Below, in pieces: positions 34,622-42,834 of a DNA stretch of 64,000 nt. Location of the stretch: positions 1-64,000 of the forward strand of contig JAFAFA010000147.1 of the NCBI GenBank assembly GCA_023423695.1. Reading direction: 5' to 3'. A model generated the notes under the pieces. The model was not told the origin of the DNA, made no database searches, and was given only the letters and a program-made list of their open reading frames with translations. The first letter of the stretch is position 1. Each line of letters begins with the position of its first letter. The translations under genes and the position numbers were made by a program. This DNA is from Pseudomonadota bacterium (GTDB lineage Bacteria; Pseudomonadota; Alphaproteobacteria; Azospirillales; Azospirillaceae).

Positions 34622-36187
34622 ATGACCGCGCACCCCGTCGATCGGCGCCCGAGCCCGCCGCAGGGCCATGGCCAGCAGGAGGAGGCGATCGCCTTCCTGG
34701 GCGATCCGCGCGCCCATGACGGACAGGCGGTGGAGCGGATCGACACCCACGCCGCCCTGGTTTTCCTGGCCGGCGACCGCGCGCTGAAGCTGAAGCGCGC
34801 GGTGCGCTATCCCTATCTGGACTATTCGACGGTGGAGAAGCGTCACGCCGCCTGTCTGGCGGAACTGGCGATCAACCGCCGCACCGCGCCTGCGCTCTAT
34901 CGGGAGGTGGTGGCGCTCCGCCGCGGCGCCGACGGACAGCTGTTCCTGGATGCCGGCGACGGCGCGGGAGAGGCGGTCGACTGGCTGGTGTCGATGGCGC
35001 GCTTCCCGGACGACGCGCTGTTGGACCGCATGGCGGAGCGCCACCGGCTGACCCCCGGCCTGATGCGCCGGCTGGCCGAACGGATCGCCGCCTTTCACGG
35101 CGAGGCCGTCCCCAGGCCGGATGGCGGCGGGGCGGAGGCGATGCGGGCGGTCGCCGACGGCAACCTGGAGGATCTGCGCGCCGCTCCCGACCTGTTTCCC
35201 GAAGCCATGGTGGCGCCGCTGGCGGAGCGCACCGCGGCGGCGCTCGACCGGCTGGCGCCGCTGCTGGAGGAGAGGCGGCGGGCCGGTTTCGTCCGGCACG
35301 GACATGGCGACCTGCATCTGCGCAACATCGTCCTGCTGGATGGCGAGCCGACCCTGTTCGACGCCATCGAGTTCGATGAGGCGTTGGCGGTCGCCGATGT
35401 CTTCTACGACCTCGCCTTCCTCTTGATGGATATCGACCACCGCGGGCTGCGGCCGCTCGGCAATGTGGTGCTGAACCGATATCTGGAGGAGACGGGGGAT
35501 TACGGCGGGCTGGTTGCGCTGCCGCTGTTCCTGTCGCTCCGTGCCGCGGTGCGGGCCAAGGTGCTGGCCGCCGCATTTCGGCTGGACGGAACCGCGTCCG
35601 CATTGGCGGAGGAGGCGCGGCGTTATCTGGACCATGCGCTGGCGGCGCTCGACCCGCCGCCGGCGCGGCTGGTCGCGGTCGGCGGCCTGTCCGGCACCGG
35701 CAAGACGCTGATTGCCCAAGGGCTCGCCCCCGGCCTGGGGCCGGCACCCGGCGCGGTGGTCCTGCGCACGGACGTGCTGCGCAAGCGATTGTGCGGTGTG
35801 GCCGACACCGACCGGCTGCCGGAGGATGGTTATGCCCCCGCCGTGACCGAGCGGGTCTATGCCGACCTGTACCGGCGGGCCGCCACCGTGCTGGCCGCCG
35901 GCCAGGCGGTGGTGGTCGACGCGGTCAGCGCCCGGCCGGAGGAGCGTCGCCGCCTCGCCTCGGTCGCCGCGGATGCCGGCGTGCGATTCGACGGGATATG
36001 GCTGGAGGCGCCGTTGACCGCGCGGGTGGAGCGTGTGGCCAATCGTCGCAACGACGCGTCCGACGCCACCGCCGACGTGGCGGAGCGGCAGGAAAGCTAT
36101 GATTTGGGTACAATCGATTGGACGCGCCTGGATGCTGGCAGGGTTGCAGCGGATGTGCTGGACGACGCCCGCGCAAGCTTGGCCTAA
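34622..36187 (+). CDS. Fused aminoglycoside-phosphotransferase-like / AAA kinase protein
   Basis: This 521-aa cytoplasmic protein joins two kinase folds. The N-terminal half (about 25-335) is APH-like, with the catalytic loop 'HGHGDLHLRNI' (about 225-235) and 'LFDAIEFDEALAVADV' for the metal-binding aspartate. The C-terminal half (about 345-515) is a P-loop kinase of the COG0645 type, with Walker A GGLSGTGKT near residue 354 and 'VVVDAVSARPEERR'. The same fusion occurs in Mycobacterium tuberculosis Rv2004c, a hypoxia (DosR) regulon protein next to a universal stress protein. Here a universal stress protein also follows, 185 bp downstream. The substrate is unknown. The ribosome-binding site at ATG 34622 is weak. 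Confidence 0.83.
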   Translation: MTAHPVDRRPSPPQGHGQQEEAIAFLGDPRAHDGQAVERIDTHAALVFLAGDRALKLKRAVRYPYLDYSTVEKRHAACLAELAINRRTAPALYREVVALRRGADGQLFLDAGDGAGEAVDWLVSMARFPDDALLDRMAERHRLTPGLMRRLAERIAAFHGEAVPRPDGGGAEAMRAVADGNLEDLRAAPDLFPEAMVAPLAERTAAALDRLAPLLEERRRAGFVRHGHGDLHLRNIVLLDGEPTLFDAIEFDEALAVADVFYDLAFLLMDIDHRGLRPLGNVVLNRYLEETGDYGGLVALPLFLSLRAAVRAKVLAAAFRLDGTASALAEEARRYLDHALAALDPPPARLVAVGGLSGTGKTLIAQGLAPGLGPAPGAVVLRTDVLRKRLCGVADTDRLPEDGYAPAVTERVYADLYRRAATVLAAGQAVVVDAVSARPEERRRLASVAADAGVRFDGIWLEAPLTARVERVANRRNDASDATADVAERQESYDLGTIDWTRLDAGRVAADVLDDARASLA

Positions 36188-36303
36188 TTCCAGGACGGAC
36201 AGCAAGTTGAAGGCTGAATGCCGGAAGTCGACGGCTCCGCCCCAGGCCGTGGACCGATGCGACTATACAGGTATGATGGGGCGAACGACGGCCCGGTGAA
36301 TGT

Positions 36304-36320
36304 CCCGCCGCAACGGCGGG
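36304..36320. terminator. Short hairpin before the universal stress gene
   Basis: Perfect 7-bp arms CCCGCCG (36304-36310) and CGGCGGG (36314-36320) with loop CAA. It may end the kinase transcript or lie in the 5' leader of the universal stress gene, 52 bases before the ATG. Confidence 0.35.
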
Positions 36321-36371
36321 CGGATCGGCGCCGTCCGGGAAGGGCCGCTCGAACCGGTCCGGGAGGAGTCC

Positions 36372-37238
36372 ATGACCTACAAGACCATCCTTGTGCCGCT
36401 GTGCGGCAGTGACAACGATCCGGTGGCCCTGAAAGGCGCGGTCGCGGTCGCAAAGGATTACGATGCGCATATCGTCGCCCTGTTCGTCCGCCTCGACCCG
36501 CGCGATGCCGTGCCGATGCTGGGCGAGGGCATGTCCGGCGCCATGGTGGACGAGATCATGCGCGCGGCGGAGACGGAATCGAACAATCACCGCGCCGCCG
36601 CCCGCCGGCATTTCGACACGGTGATCGCCGAAGCCGGGATCGAACTGCGCGACGTCCCCGGCGGGGTGGAGGCGCCGTCCGCGTCCTGGCGCGAGGTCGT
36701 CGGGCGGGTTGAGGACGTGGTGCCGGCCGAAGGCCGCCTGTCCGACCTGATCGTCTGCGCCCACACCTCCATCGAGGCCGACACCCAGGGCTACACCACC
36801 ATGGAAACGGCGCTGCTGGGCTCCGCCCGGCCGGTGCTGCTGGTGCCGAAGGATCTGCCGGCGGAGATCGGCCGCACCGTCGCCGTCGCCTGGAACGGCA
36901 AGGCGGAGGCGACCCGCGCCGTCGCCGCGGCACTGCCCTTCCTGCGCAGCGCCGAGCGCGCGGTGGTGCTGACCGCCGAGACCTCGGTGACGGAGGCCGC
37001 GACAGGACGCCGCATCACCGATTATCTCGCTTGGCAGGGCGTTAACCCTGAGTTAACTATATTGCATCCGGGATCGGAACCCGTTGGGGAGACGGTCACC
37101 AAGAAAGCCGTGGAGCTGGGCGCCGACCTGCTTGTTATGGGCGGCTATGGCCACAGCCGGATGCGGGAAATGATCCTGGGCGGTGTCACGCGCTACGTGC
37201 TGAACCACGCCGGGTTGCCGGTTCTGATGGCTCACTGA
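36372..37238 (+). CDS. Tandem universal stress protein
   Basis: The 288-aa protein contains two UspA-like domains (about 1-150 and 155-287). The first starts MTYKTILVPLCGS and seems degenerate in its nucleotide site. The second has the typical end 'GADLLVMGGYGHSRMREMIL' followed by GGVTRYVLNHAGLPVL, matching the ATP-binding G2xG9G(S/T) pattern. Such proteins accumulate under starvation, hypoxia or other stress and act in the cytoplasm. It follows the APH/ATPase fusion gene and precedes a small His/Cys protein and a hemerythrin. GGGAGGA precedes the ATG at 36372. A strong 12-bp hairpin follows the stop. Confidence 0.93.
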   Translation: MTYKTILVPLCGSDNDPVALKGAVAVAKDYDAHIVALFVRLDPRDAVPMLGEGMSGAMVDEIMRAAETESNNHRAAARRHFDTVIAEAGIELRDVPGGVEAPSASWREVVGRVEDVVPAEGRLSDLIVCAHTSIEADTQGYTTMETALLGSARPVLLVPKDLPAEIGRTVAVAWNGKAEATRAVAAALPFLRSAERAVVLTAETSVTEAATGRRITDYLAWQGVNPELTILHPGSEPVGETVTKKAVELGADLLVMGGYGHSRMREMILGGVTRYVLNHAGLPVLMAH

Positions 37239-37261
37239 TCTTTGCCGGTCTTCGGCCGCGC

Positions 37262-37294
37262 GGCATCCCCGCCGCCCAATCGGGCGGGGATGCC
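37262..37294. terminator. Strong hairpin after universal stress gene
   Basis: Perfect 12-bp arms GGCATCCCCGCC (37262-37273) and GGCGGGGATGCC (37283-37294) with a 9-base loop lie 23 bases after the stop. There is no T-run. Confidence 0.65.
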
Positions 37295-37387
37295 CTGCGG
37301 TGTCGGCCGTTCCAAGGCGGGCGTTCCAGCCGAACCGATCCGCCCCTGTCCGCAGGGAGGCCCGGCCGTTCCCGGGAGGAACGCGCC

Positions 37388-37648
37388 ATGTTGACGATCA
37401 AGGACTGCATCGCGCTGAGCGATCTCACCGAAGCCGAGATCGACGCGATCGCCGAACACGAGCATCTGCCCGAAATGCTGGCGGTGGAGATGGGCCATTG
37501 CCTTGCCCATTGCCCCGGCGGACCCGACCGCATCGCCCATATCATCGCCGACGACATTGCGGACGCCTGCGCCCATGGGCATGTCGATCATGCGGTCGAA
37601 CTGATGCACACCCTGCGGGAATTCGTGGAAACGCATCCGCAGGGCTGA
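37388..37648 (+). CDS. Small His/Cys-containing protein
   Basis: The 86-aa acidic protein has no family I can name. It has three or more cysteines and many histidines in its helices: 'DCIALS', 'EHEHLPEML', 'MGHCLAHCPGG', 'DACAHGHVDHAVELMH'. The spacing (HCLAHC, CAHGH) could bind a metal or redox centre. A ribosome-binding sequence GGGAGGA precedes the ATG. It lies between a universal stress protein and a hemerythrin, so a role in stress, oxygen or metal sensing is plausible but not shown. It has its own strong start signals, so I consider it real. Confidence 0.7.
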   Translation: MLTIKDCIALSDLTEAEIDAIAEHEHLPEMLAVEMGHCLAHCPGGPDRIAHIIADDIADACAHGHVDHAVELMHTLREFVETHPQG

Positions 37649-37713
37649 TGGGGCCGCAGGGCCGGGCGGGCGGCGCCGGTCGCCGGGAACAGTCCGGCCG
37701 CGGCGGGGTTCTA

Positions 37714-37766
37714 TTGGCAAGCTCTTTCGCGACTGCCCTTCAGCGGTCGCCCCCGACAATTGCCAA
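37714..37766 (+). promoter_or_regulatory. Nested inverted repeat in the hemerythrin leader
   Basis: Outer arms TTGGCAA (37714-37720) and TTGCCAA (37760-37766) enclose inner arms GCGAC (37729-37733) and GTCGC (37746-37750). The right outer arm touches the ribosome-binding sequence AAGGA of the next gene. The element might fold in the mRNA leader and gate translation, or it may be a widely spaced operator. Confidence 0.35.
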
Positions 37767-37777
37767 GGACCCCGACG

Positions 37778-38248
37778 ATGGCCAGCAAGACCACCGGTAC
37801 CCAGGCCGACATCTTCGCCCGCATCAAGACCGATCACGACACCATCCGCAGCCTTCTCGATCAGACCGAGAAGGCCAACGGCAGCGGCCGCGCCGTGTTC
37901 GAGGAGCTGCAACGCGAGCTGTGGGCCCACTCCAAGGTCGAGGAGGGCGTGTTCTACGCCTCGCTGAAGAAGGCCAAGGAGGCGAAGTCGGAAACCATCG
38001 AGGGGCTGAACGAGCACCACCTGATCAACGGCCTGCTGGACGAGCTGAACGCTATGAAGACCAGCGACAGCGGCTGGAAGGAAAAGCTCCAGGTGCTGGG
38101 CGAACTGGTGCGCCATCACCTGGACGAAGAGGAGGAGGAGCTGTTCGAGGAGGCCAAGGACGTCCTCGACGACACCCGCGCCGCAGAGTTGGGCAGCGTC
38201 TACGCCGACCGCAAGCAGCACATCATGGCCGGGCTGGCGCCGCTGTAA
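37778..38248 (+). CDS. Hemerythrin-domain protein
   Basis: The 156-aa four-helix protein has the HHE cation-binding pattern: H20 in KTDHDTI, H51 and E55 in WAHSKVEEG, H80/H81 in NEHHLING, and H113/H114 with E118 or nearby in VRHHLDEEEEEL. It should bind a diiron centre and may bind oxygen or nitric oxide or store iron in the cytoplasm. Length and motif order fit single-domain bacterial hemerythrins. AAGGACC precedes the ATG, and the start follows a nested inverted repeat. It ends the stress-type group at 34622-38248. Confidence 0.92.
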   Translation: MASKTTGTQADIFARIKTDHDTIRSLLDQTEKANGSGRAVFEELQRELWAHSKVEEGVFYASLKKAKEAKSETIEGLNEHHLINGLLDELNAMKTSDSGWKEKLQVLGELVRHHLDEEEEELFEEAKDVLDDTRAAELGSVYADRKQHIMAGLAPL

Positions 38249-38332
38249 GGAGGCGCTCCCTCTCCCGTTCGGTTGCCGCCGGCCGGTAAAGGGGCCATAT
38301 CTGGGGCTTCCTGGAACTGGCCGGCGGTGTCG

Positions 38333-39622
38333 ATGTCAAAGCGTATCTGCGTCAAGCGAATGCTCCCGCAGCGGGCCGGACGGTTTCGCAGCGCCGCTCT
38401 GGCGGCGGTCGTCTTCGGGATTTCAGCCGTCATGACCGTTCCGACCTCCGCCGCTCCGGCCGCGCCGGCGAAGGATCTGGCTCAGAAGACCTGCGCCACG
38501 CTTGCGTCGCGGGTCGATGAGGTGTCGGGGCGAGGGCCGCTGTTCCTGCGCAGCTACGACAATTCCTATGCGCCTGGCCCGACCTCCGAGCCGGCGCTGT
38601 CCAATGCCGCCTTCACCTATGACAACGCTCTGGCGATCATGGCGCTGACAGCCTGCGGCCGGCAGGACCGGGCCTTGCGCATCGGCGAGGCGCTGCTGGA
38701 CGCGGTGTCGCTCGACCGCGCCGGCTGGAAGGGCCGGTTGCGCAACACCTATCGGGCGGGGGCGCAGAAACAGCGGCCGATCCCGCCGAACGGCTGGTGG
38801 GATGCCGTCGGCAACCATTGGGGCGAGGATCCCTATCAGGTCGGCACTGCCACCGGCAATGTCGCCTGGGCCGGGCTGGCGCTGCTGACCCTGGCCGAAT
38901 CGACCGGCGAAAAGCGCTTCCGCGAGGGTGCGGACGAACTGGCGCGTTGGGTGGTCGAGCATACCCGCGATCCGCGCGGCCCCGGCGGCTTCAATGGCGG
39001 CCTGCAGGGCTTCGACGACGCGCCGCAGCCGTTGACCTGGAAATCGACCGAGCACAACACCGATCTCGTCGCCCTGTTCGGCTGGCTTTCCGGCGACTTC
39101 GCCGGGCCGGAGCGCGAAGCGCGCGCCTTCCTCGACACGCTGTGGACGGCAGGCGGCGACCATTTCCCCATCGGCACCGGGCCGGACGGCGTGACGATCA
39201 GCACCTCCACCTCCGGTCTCGACGCTCAGCTCTGGCCACTGCTGCTGCCCAAGGCGCCGGACTCCTGGCGTGCGGCCCTGTCCTATGCCGAGCGCGCCCA
39301 TGGCGCCGACGGCGGCTTCGATTTCAATGACGACCGCGACGGCATGTGGGTGGAGGGGACGGCGCAGGCGGCGCTCGCCTACCGCGTCGTCGGCCGCCGT
39401 GCCGATGCCGACCGGCTGTTCGGCGAATTGCTGAAGGAGATCAGCCCCGGCGGCTATCTCTACGCCACCCGGCCGCAGGTGCTGTCCACCGGTCTCGCCA
39501 TCGGGCCGGACAGCAAGACCGACGACTTCCTCTATTACCGCCGCCCCCATCTGGGCGCCACCGCCTGGGCGGCGCTGGCCGCGCTGGGATGGAACCCGTT
39601 CACGGGGAAGACGGTGCCGTAA
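38333..39622 (+). CDS. Exported protein of six-hairpin glycosidase type
   Basis: This 429-aa protein starts with a basic region and a hydrophobic signal (about 20-42, ending near SAAPAAP), so it is probably exported. The mature part has repeated helix pairs with aromatic motifs ('YDNALAIMALTACGRQDRAL', 'TGNVAWAGLALLTLAESTG', 'HNTDLVALFGWLSG', 'WVEGTAQAALAYRVVGR'), as in (alpha/alpha)6-barrel glycosidases and epimerases. I do not recognise the exact family and cannot assign catalytic residues with confidence. The start is uncertain: ATG 38333, or ATG 38360 (residue 10), which sits closer to the signal. It is convergent with uvrC, 3 bp apart. Confidence 0.68.
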   Translation: MSKRICVKRMLPQRAGRFRSAALAAVVFGISAVMTVPTSAAPAAPAKDLAQKTCATLASRVDEVSGRGPLFLRSYDNSYAPGPTSEPALSNAAFTYDNALAIMALTACGRQDRALRIGEALLDAVSLDRAGWKGRLRNTYRAGAQKQRPIPPNGWWDAVGNHWGEDPYQVGTATGNVAWAGLALLTLAESTGEKRFREGADELARWVVEHTRDPRGPGGFNGGLQGFDDAPQPLTWKSTEHNTDLVALFGWLSGDFAGPEREARAFLDTLWTAGGDHFPIGTGPDGVTISTSTSGLDAQLWPLLLPKAPDSWRAALSYAERAHGADGGFDFNDDRDGMWVEGTAQAALAYRVVGRRADADRLFGELLKEISPGGYLYATRPQVLSTGLAIGPDSKTDDFLYYRRPHLGATAWAALAALGWNPFTGKTVP

Positions 39623-39625
39623 CTC

Positions 39626-41500
39626 CTATCCGTGGAAATGCTCGTAGAGCTTCCGCGCGATGGCCTCGCTGATGCCGGGTGCGGCTTCCAGATCCTTCAG
39701 TCCGGCGGAGGCGACGGCGGTGGCGCTGCCGAAATGGTGGAGCAGCGCCTTCTTGCGGGCCGGGCCGATGCCGGGGATGCCGTCGATCCGGCTGTGCGAC
39801 ATCGCCTTCATACGGCGGGCGCGGTGGCTGTCGATGGCGGTGCGGTGGGCCTCGTCGCGCAGCCTTTGCAGGAAATGCAGCACAGGGTCGTTGGGCGCCA
39901 GGGTCAGCGGCGGCTGGCCGGGGCGGAAGAAGCGCTCGCGGCCGGCATTGCGGTCCGGCCCCTTGGCGATGGCGACGAGCGGGATGTCGGTGATCTGAAG
40001 CATCGCCAGTTCGTCCTTCACCGCGTTCAACTGCCCCAGCCCGCCATCGATCAGGACGAGATCGGGCCATTGTCCGGAATCGCGTCCAGAGTCGCTGCTG
40101 CGGTGGAAGCGGCGGGTGAAGGTCTCGCGCAGCATGGCGTAATCGTCGCCGGCGGCCTCCGGATCGCGGATGTAGAAGCGGCGATAGGCATTGCGCTGGA
40201 ACCCCTCCGGCCCGGCCACCACCATGGCGCCGACCGGGAAGGCTCCCTGGATGTGCGAGGTGTCGTAGATCTCGATGCGGCGCGGGGCAGCGGGCAGGCC
40301 GAAGACGCGCGCCACCCCCTCCAGCAGCGTCGCCTGGGTCGAGCGCTCGGCCAGCCGGCGGCCCAGCGCGTCGCGGGCGTTGGTCTGCGCGTGTTCGACC
40401 GCGCGGCGCTTCGGTCCGCGCTTCGGGCATTCGATGGCAACGCGGTGTCCCGCCGACAGGCTCAGTGCCTCCTCAAGCAACTCCGGTGACTCGACCGGGT
40501 CGCTCAACAGCAGCAGGGCCGGCGGCGGGGTGTCGGCATAGAGTTGGGCGGCGAAGGCGGCGAGAATGTCGCCGGGTTCCTCCTCCGCGTCGATGCGGGG
40601 GAAGAAGGCACGGGTGCCCTGGTTGCGGCCGCCGCGGAAGAAGAAGGCCTGGACGCAGGCCGCGCCGCCTTCTCGGTGGAGGGCCAGCACGTCGGCATCG
40701 CCCAGCGTGTCCTCCAGATTGATGTCCTGGCGGCTCTGCAGCGCGGTCAGGGCGCGGATGCGGTCGCGCCAGCGGGCGGCGTCCTCATATTCCAGCCGGT
40801 CGGAACAGTCCGTCATGTGGCGGGCGAATTCCGCCTGCACCTCCGCGCTGTGGCCGGACAGCACGTCGCGCACGCCCTGGACCTGGGCGGCGTATTCGTC
40901 CTCGTCGACGCGCCCGACGCAGGGGGCGGAGCAGCGCTTGATCTGATGCTGCAGGCAGGGACGGGTGCGCGAGGCGAACACCCCGTCGTCGCAGGTCCGC
41001 AGCAGGAAGGCGCGCTGCAAGGCGGCGATGGTCATACCGACCAAATGCGGCGAGGCATAGGGGCCGAACAGGTCGGAGTCGCGGCGGTTGCCCTTGCCTG
41101 ACGTTCCCCGCCGCTCGGCGCTGCCGCGATGCTGCATCAGGCGGGGGAAGTCGTGTCCTTTTCCGATGACGATGTAGGAGAAGGAGCGGTCGTCCTTCAC
41201 CAGGATGTTGAAAGGCGGCAGCAGGCTGCGGATCAGGTTCGCTTCCAGCAGAAGCGCCTCGGCCTCGGTGTGGGTGGTGACGAACTCCATGGCGCGGGTC
41301 AGCGACACCATCCGCCGGGTGCGGTTGGGCAACCCGTCGGTCCGGGTGTAGCTGGCCACCCGGCGTTTCAGGTTCTTCGCCTTGCCGACATAAAGGACCG
41401 ACCCGTCGGCCGCCAGCATCCGATAGACGCCGGGCGTGTCCGGCAGGGTCGGCAACTGCGCGCGGATGACGTCCGCTCCGCTGCCGGGCACCCCGTCCAT
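39626..41500 (-). CDS. uvrC: Excinuclease ABC subunit C
   Basis: UvrC makes both incisions in nucleotide excision repair, after UvrA and UvrB find the lesion. The 624-aa product has the N-terminal GIY-YIG domain ('TPGVYRMLAADGSVLYVGKA', about 24-43), a cysteine-containing linker ('RPCLQHQIKRCSAPCVG'), a UvrB-interacting UVR motif near 'DRLEYEDAARWRDRI', the RNase H-like 5' nuclease ('YDTSHIQG', 'VLIDGGLGQLNAV') and a C-terminal helix-hairpin-helix ('IPGIGPARKKALLHHFGSA'). The length is normal. I chose the ATG at 41500; a GTG two codons earlier is possible. It is convergent with the exported glycosidase-like gene. Confidence 0.96.
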   Translation of the reverse strand: MDGVPGSGADVIRAQLPTLPDTPGVYRMLAADGSVLYVGKAKNLKRRVASYTRTDGLPNRTRRMVSLTRAMEFVTTHTEAEALLLEANLIRSLLPPFNILVKDDRSFSYIVIGKGHDFPRLMQHRGSAERRGTSGKGNRRDSDLFGPYASPHLVGMTIAALQRAFLLRTCDDGVFASRTRPCLQHQIKRCSAPCVGRVDEDEYAAQVQGVRDVLSGHSAEVQAEFARHMTDCSDRLEYEDAARWRDRIRALTALQSRQDINLEDTLGDADVLALHREGGAACVQAFFFRGGRNQGTRAFFPRIDAEEEPGDILAAFAAQLYADTPPPALLLLSDPVESPELLEEALSLSAGHRVAIECPKRGPKRRAVEHAQTNARDALGRRLAERSTQATLLEGVARVFGLPAAPRRIEIYDTSHIQGAFPVGAMVVAGPEGFQRNAYRRFYIRDPEAAGDDYAMLRETFTRRFHRSSDSGRDSGQWPDLVLIDGGLGQLNAVKDELAMLQITDIPLVAIAKGPDRNAGRERFFRPGQPPLTLAPNDPVLHFLQRLRDEAHRTAIDSHRARRMKAMSHSRIDGIPGIGPARKKALLHHFGSATAVASAGLKDLEAAPGISEAIARKLYEHFHG

Positions 41501-41624
41501 AAGCACTCTCGTTCCCGCAAAGCTCCGATTCGCCGCTCACCCAAGCAGTAGAACGGAACGGGACCAAGAGACAAGATTCGGACGACGTGTCCGGCAGGGA
41601 TCAGCCATGCGGTAGGGGCCCCGA

Positions 41625-42680
41625 TCAGCCTCCGAACACGGTGTTCAGCTGGGCACCGACGCGGACGAAGGTGGTGCGTTTCGGCACCTCCTTCAGCTTT
41701 GTAGCGCCGATGTAGGTCATCATGCTGCGCACGCCGCCCATGATCTCCTGCATCGTGTTCTCCACCGGGCCGCGGTAGGGCACATCCACCGTCTTGCCTT
41801 CCGAGGCGCGGTAGGAGGCGACGCCGCCTGAGTATTTGTGCATCGCCGTGTCCGACGACATGCCGTAGAAGGTCATGGCGACGGGCACGCGGTTGCCGTC
41901 GCGGTCCTCGTAGCGGATTTCGCCCTCGCATTCGTCATGGCCGGCCAGCATGCCGCCGAGCATCACGAAGTCGGCGCCGGCGCCATAGGCCTTGGAGATG
42001 TCGCCCGGGACCGTGCAGCCGCCGTCGCCGCAGACCTGTCCCTTCAGCCCGTGCGCCGCGTCGGCGCATTCGATGATGGCCGACAGCTGGGGATAGCCGA
42101 CTCCGGTCATCTTGCGGGTGGTGCAGACCGACCCCGGCCCGATGCCGACCTTGACGATGTCGGCGCCGGCCAGCAGCAGCGCCTCCGTCATGTCGCCGGT
42201 GACGACGTTGCCGGCCATGATGACGGTGTCCGGGTTCTCCTCGCGCAGGCGGGCGATCACCTCGACGAAGCGCTCGGTATAGCCGTTGGCGACGTCCAGG
42301 CAGATCTTCCCCACCGGCGCCTTGGCCTTCACCGCCTGGAACTTGTCGTGGTCGGCGTCGGCGATGCCCATCGAATAGAAGACGTTCGACTGCACGGTGG
42401 ACTCCGCTTCCTCCCGGAAGAAGGCGGCCAACTCGTCAGCCTTGTAGTGCTTGTGCAGGGCGGTCATGGCGCCGAAGCGCGACAGCGCGCGGGCCATGCC
42501 CATGCTGCCGGTGACGTCCATGTTGGCGGCGATCAGCGGGAAGCCGGTCCAGTCGCGCTGGGTGTGCAGGAAGGTGAAGGTCCGGTTGACGTCCACGTCG
42601 TTGCGGCTCTGCAGCGTGCTGCGTTTCGGCCGGATCAGCACATCCTTGAAGTCGAGCTTGAGGTCGCTTTCGATGATCAC
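41625..42680 (-). CDS. guaC: GMP reductase
   Basis: GuaC converts GMP to IMP with NADPH in purine salvage. The 351-aa product has 'LKLDFKDVLIRPKRSTL' at the N-terminus, 'AANMDVTGSMGMARAL', the catalytic cysteine loop 'GIGPGSVCTTRKMTG' and 'GGMLAGHDECEGE', which distinguish it from IMP dehydrogenase together with the lack of CBS domains. I chose GTG 42680 because the following residues align position by position with the E. coli GuaC start and a GTAGG sequence lies upstream. ATG 42695 would add five residues. The protein is cytoplasmic and homotetrameric in known members. Confidence 0.9.
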   Translation of the reverse strand: MIIESDLKLDFKDVLIRPKRSTLQSRNDVDVNRTFTFLHTQRDWTGFPLIAANMDVTGSMGMARALSRFGAMTALHKHYKADELAAFFREEAESTVQSNVFYSMGIADADHDKFQAVKAKAPVGKICLDVANGYTERFVEVIARLREENPDTVIMAGNVVTGDMTEALLLAGADIVKVGIGPGSVCTTRKMTGVGYPQLSAIIECADAAHGLKGQVCGDGGCTVPGDISKAYGAGADFVMLGGMLAGHDECEGEIRYEDRDGNRVPVAMTFYGMSSDTAMHKYSGGVASYRASEGKTVDVPYRGPVENTMQEIMGGVRSMMTYIGATKLKEVPKRTTFVRVGAQLNTVFGG

Positions 42681-42834
42681 CGCACACCTACTCATCTCTG
42701 TTTGCCGGGCCAACCGCATTCACACGGCCCAACCTCACAGAGTGGAGGCGATGCCCCGCTTCGGCAAGCGACATCGGGGCTGCGGAGGCAGGTGCCACAT
42801 TTGAAGCTGTTTCGCCGAATCAGATAAATTCGCC

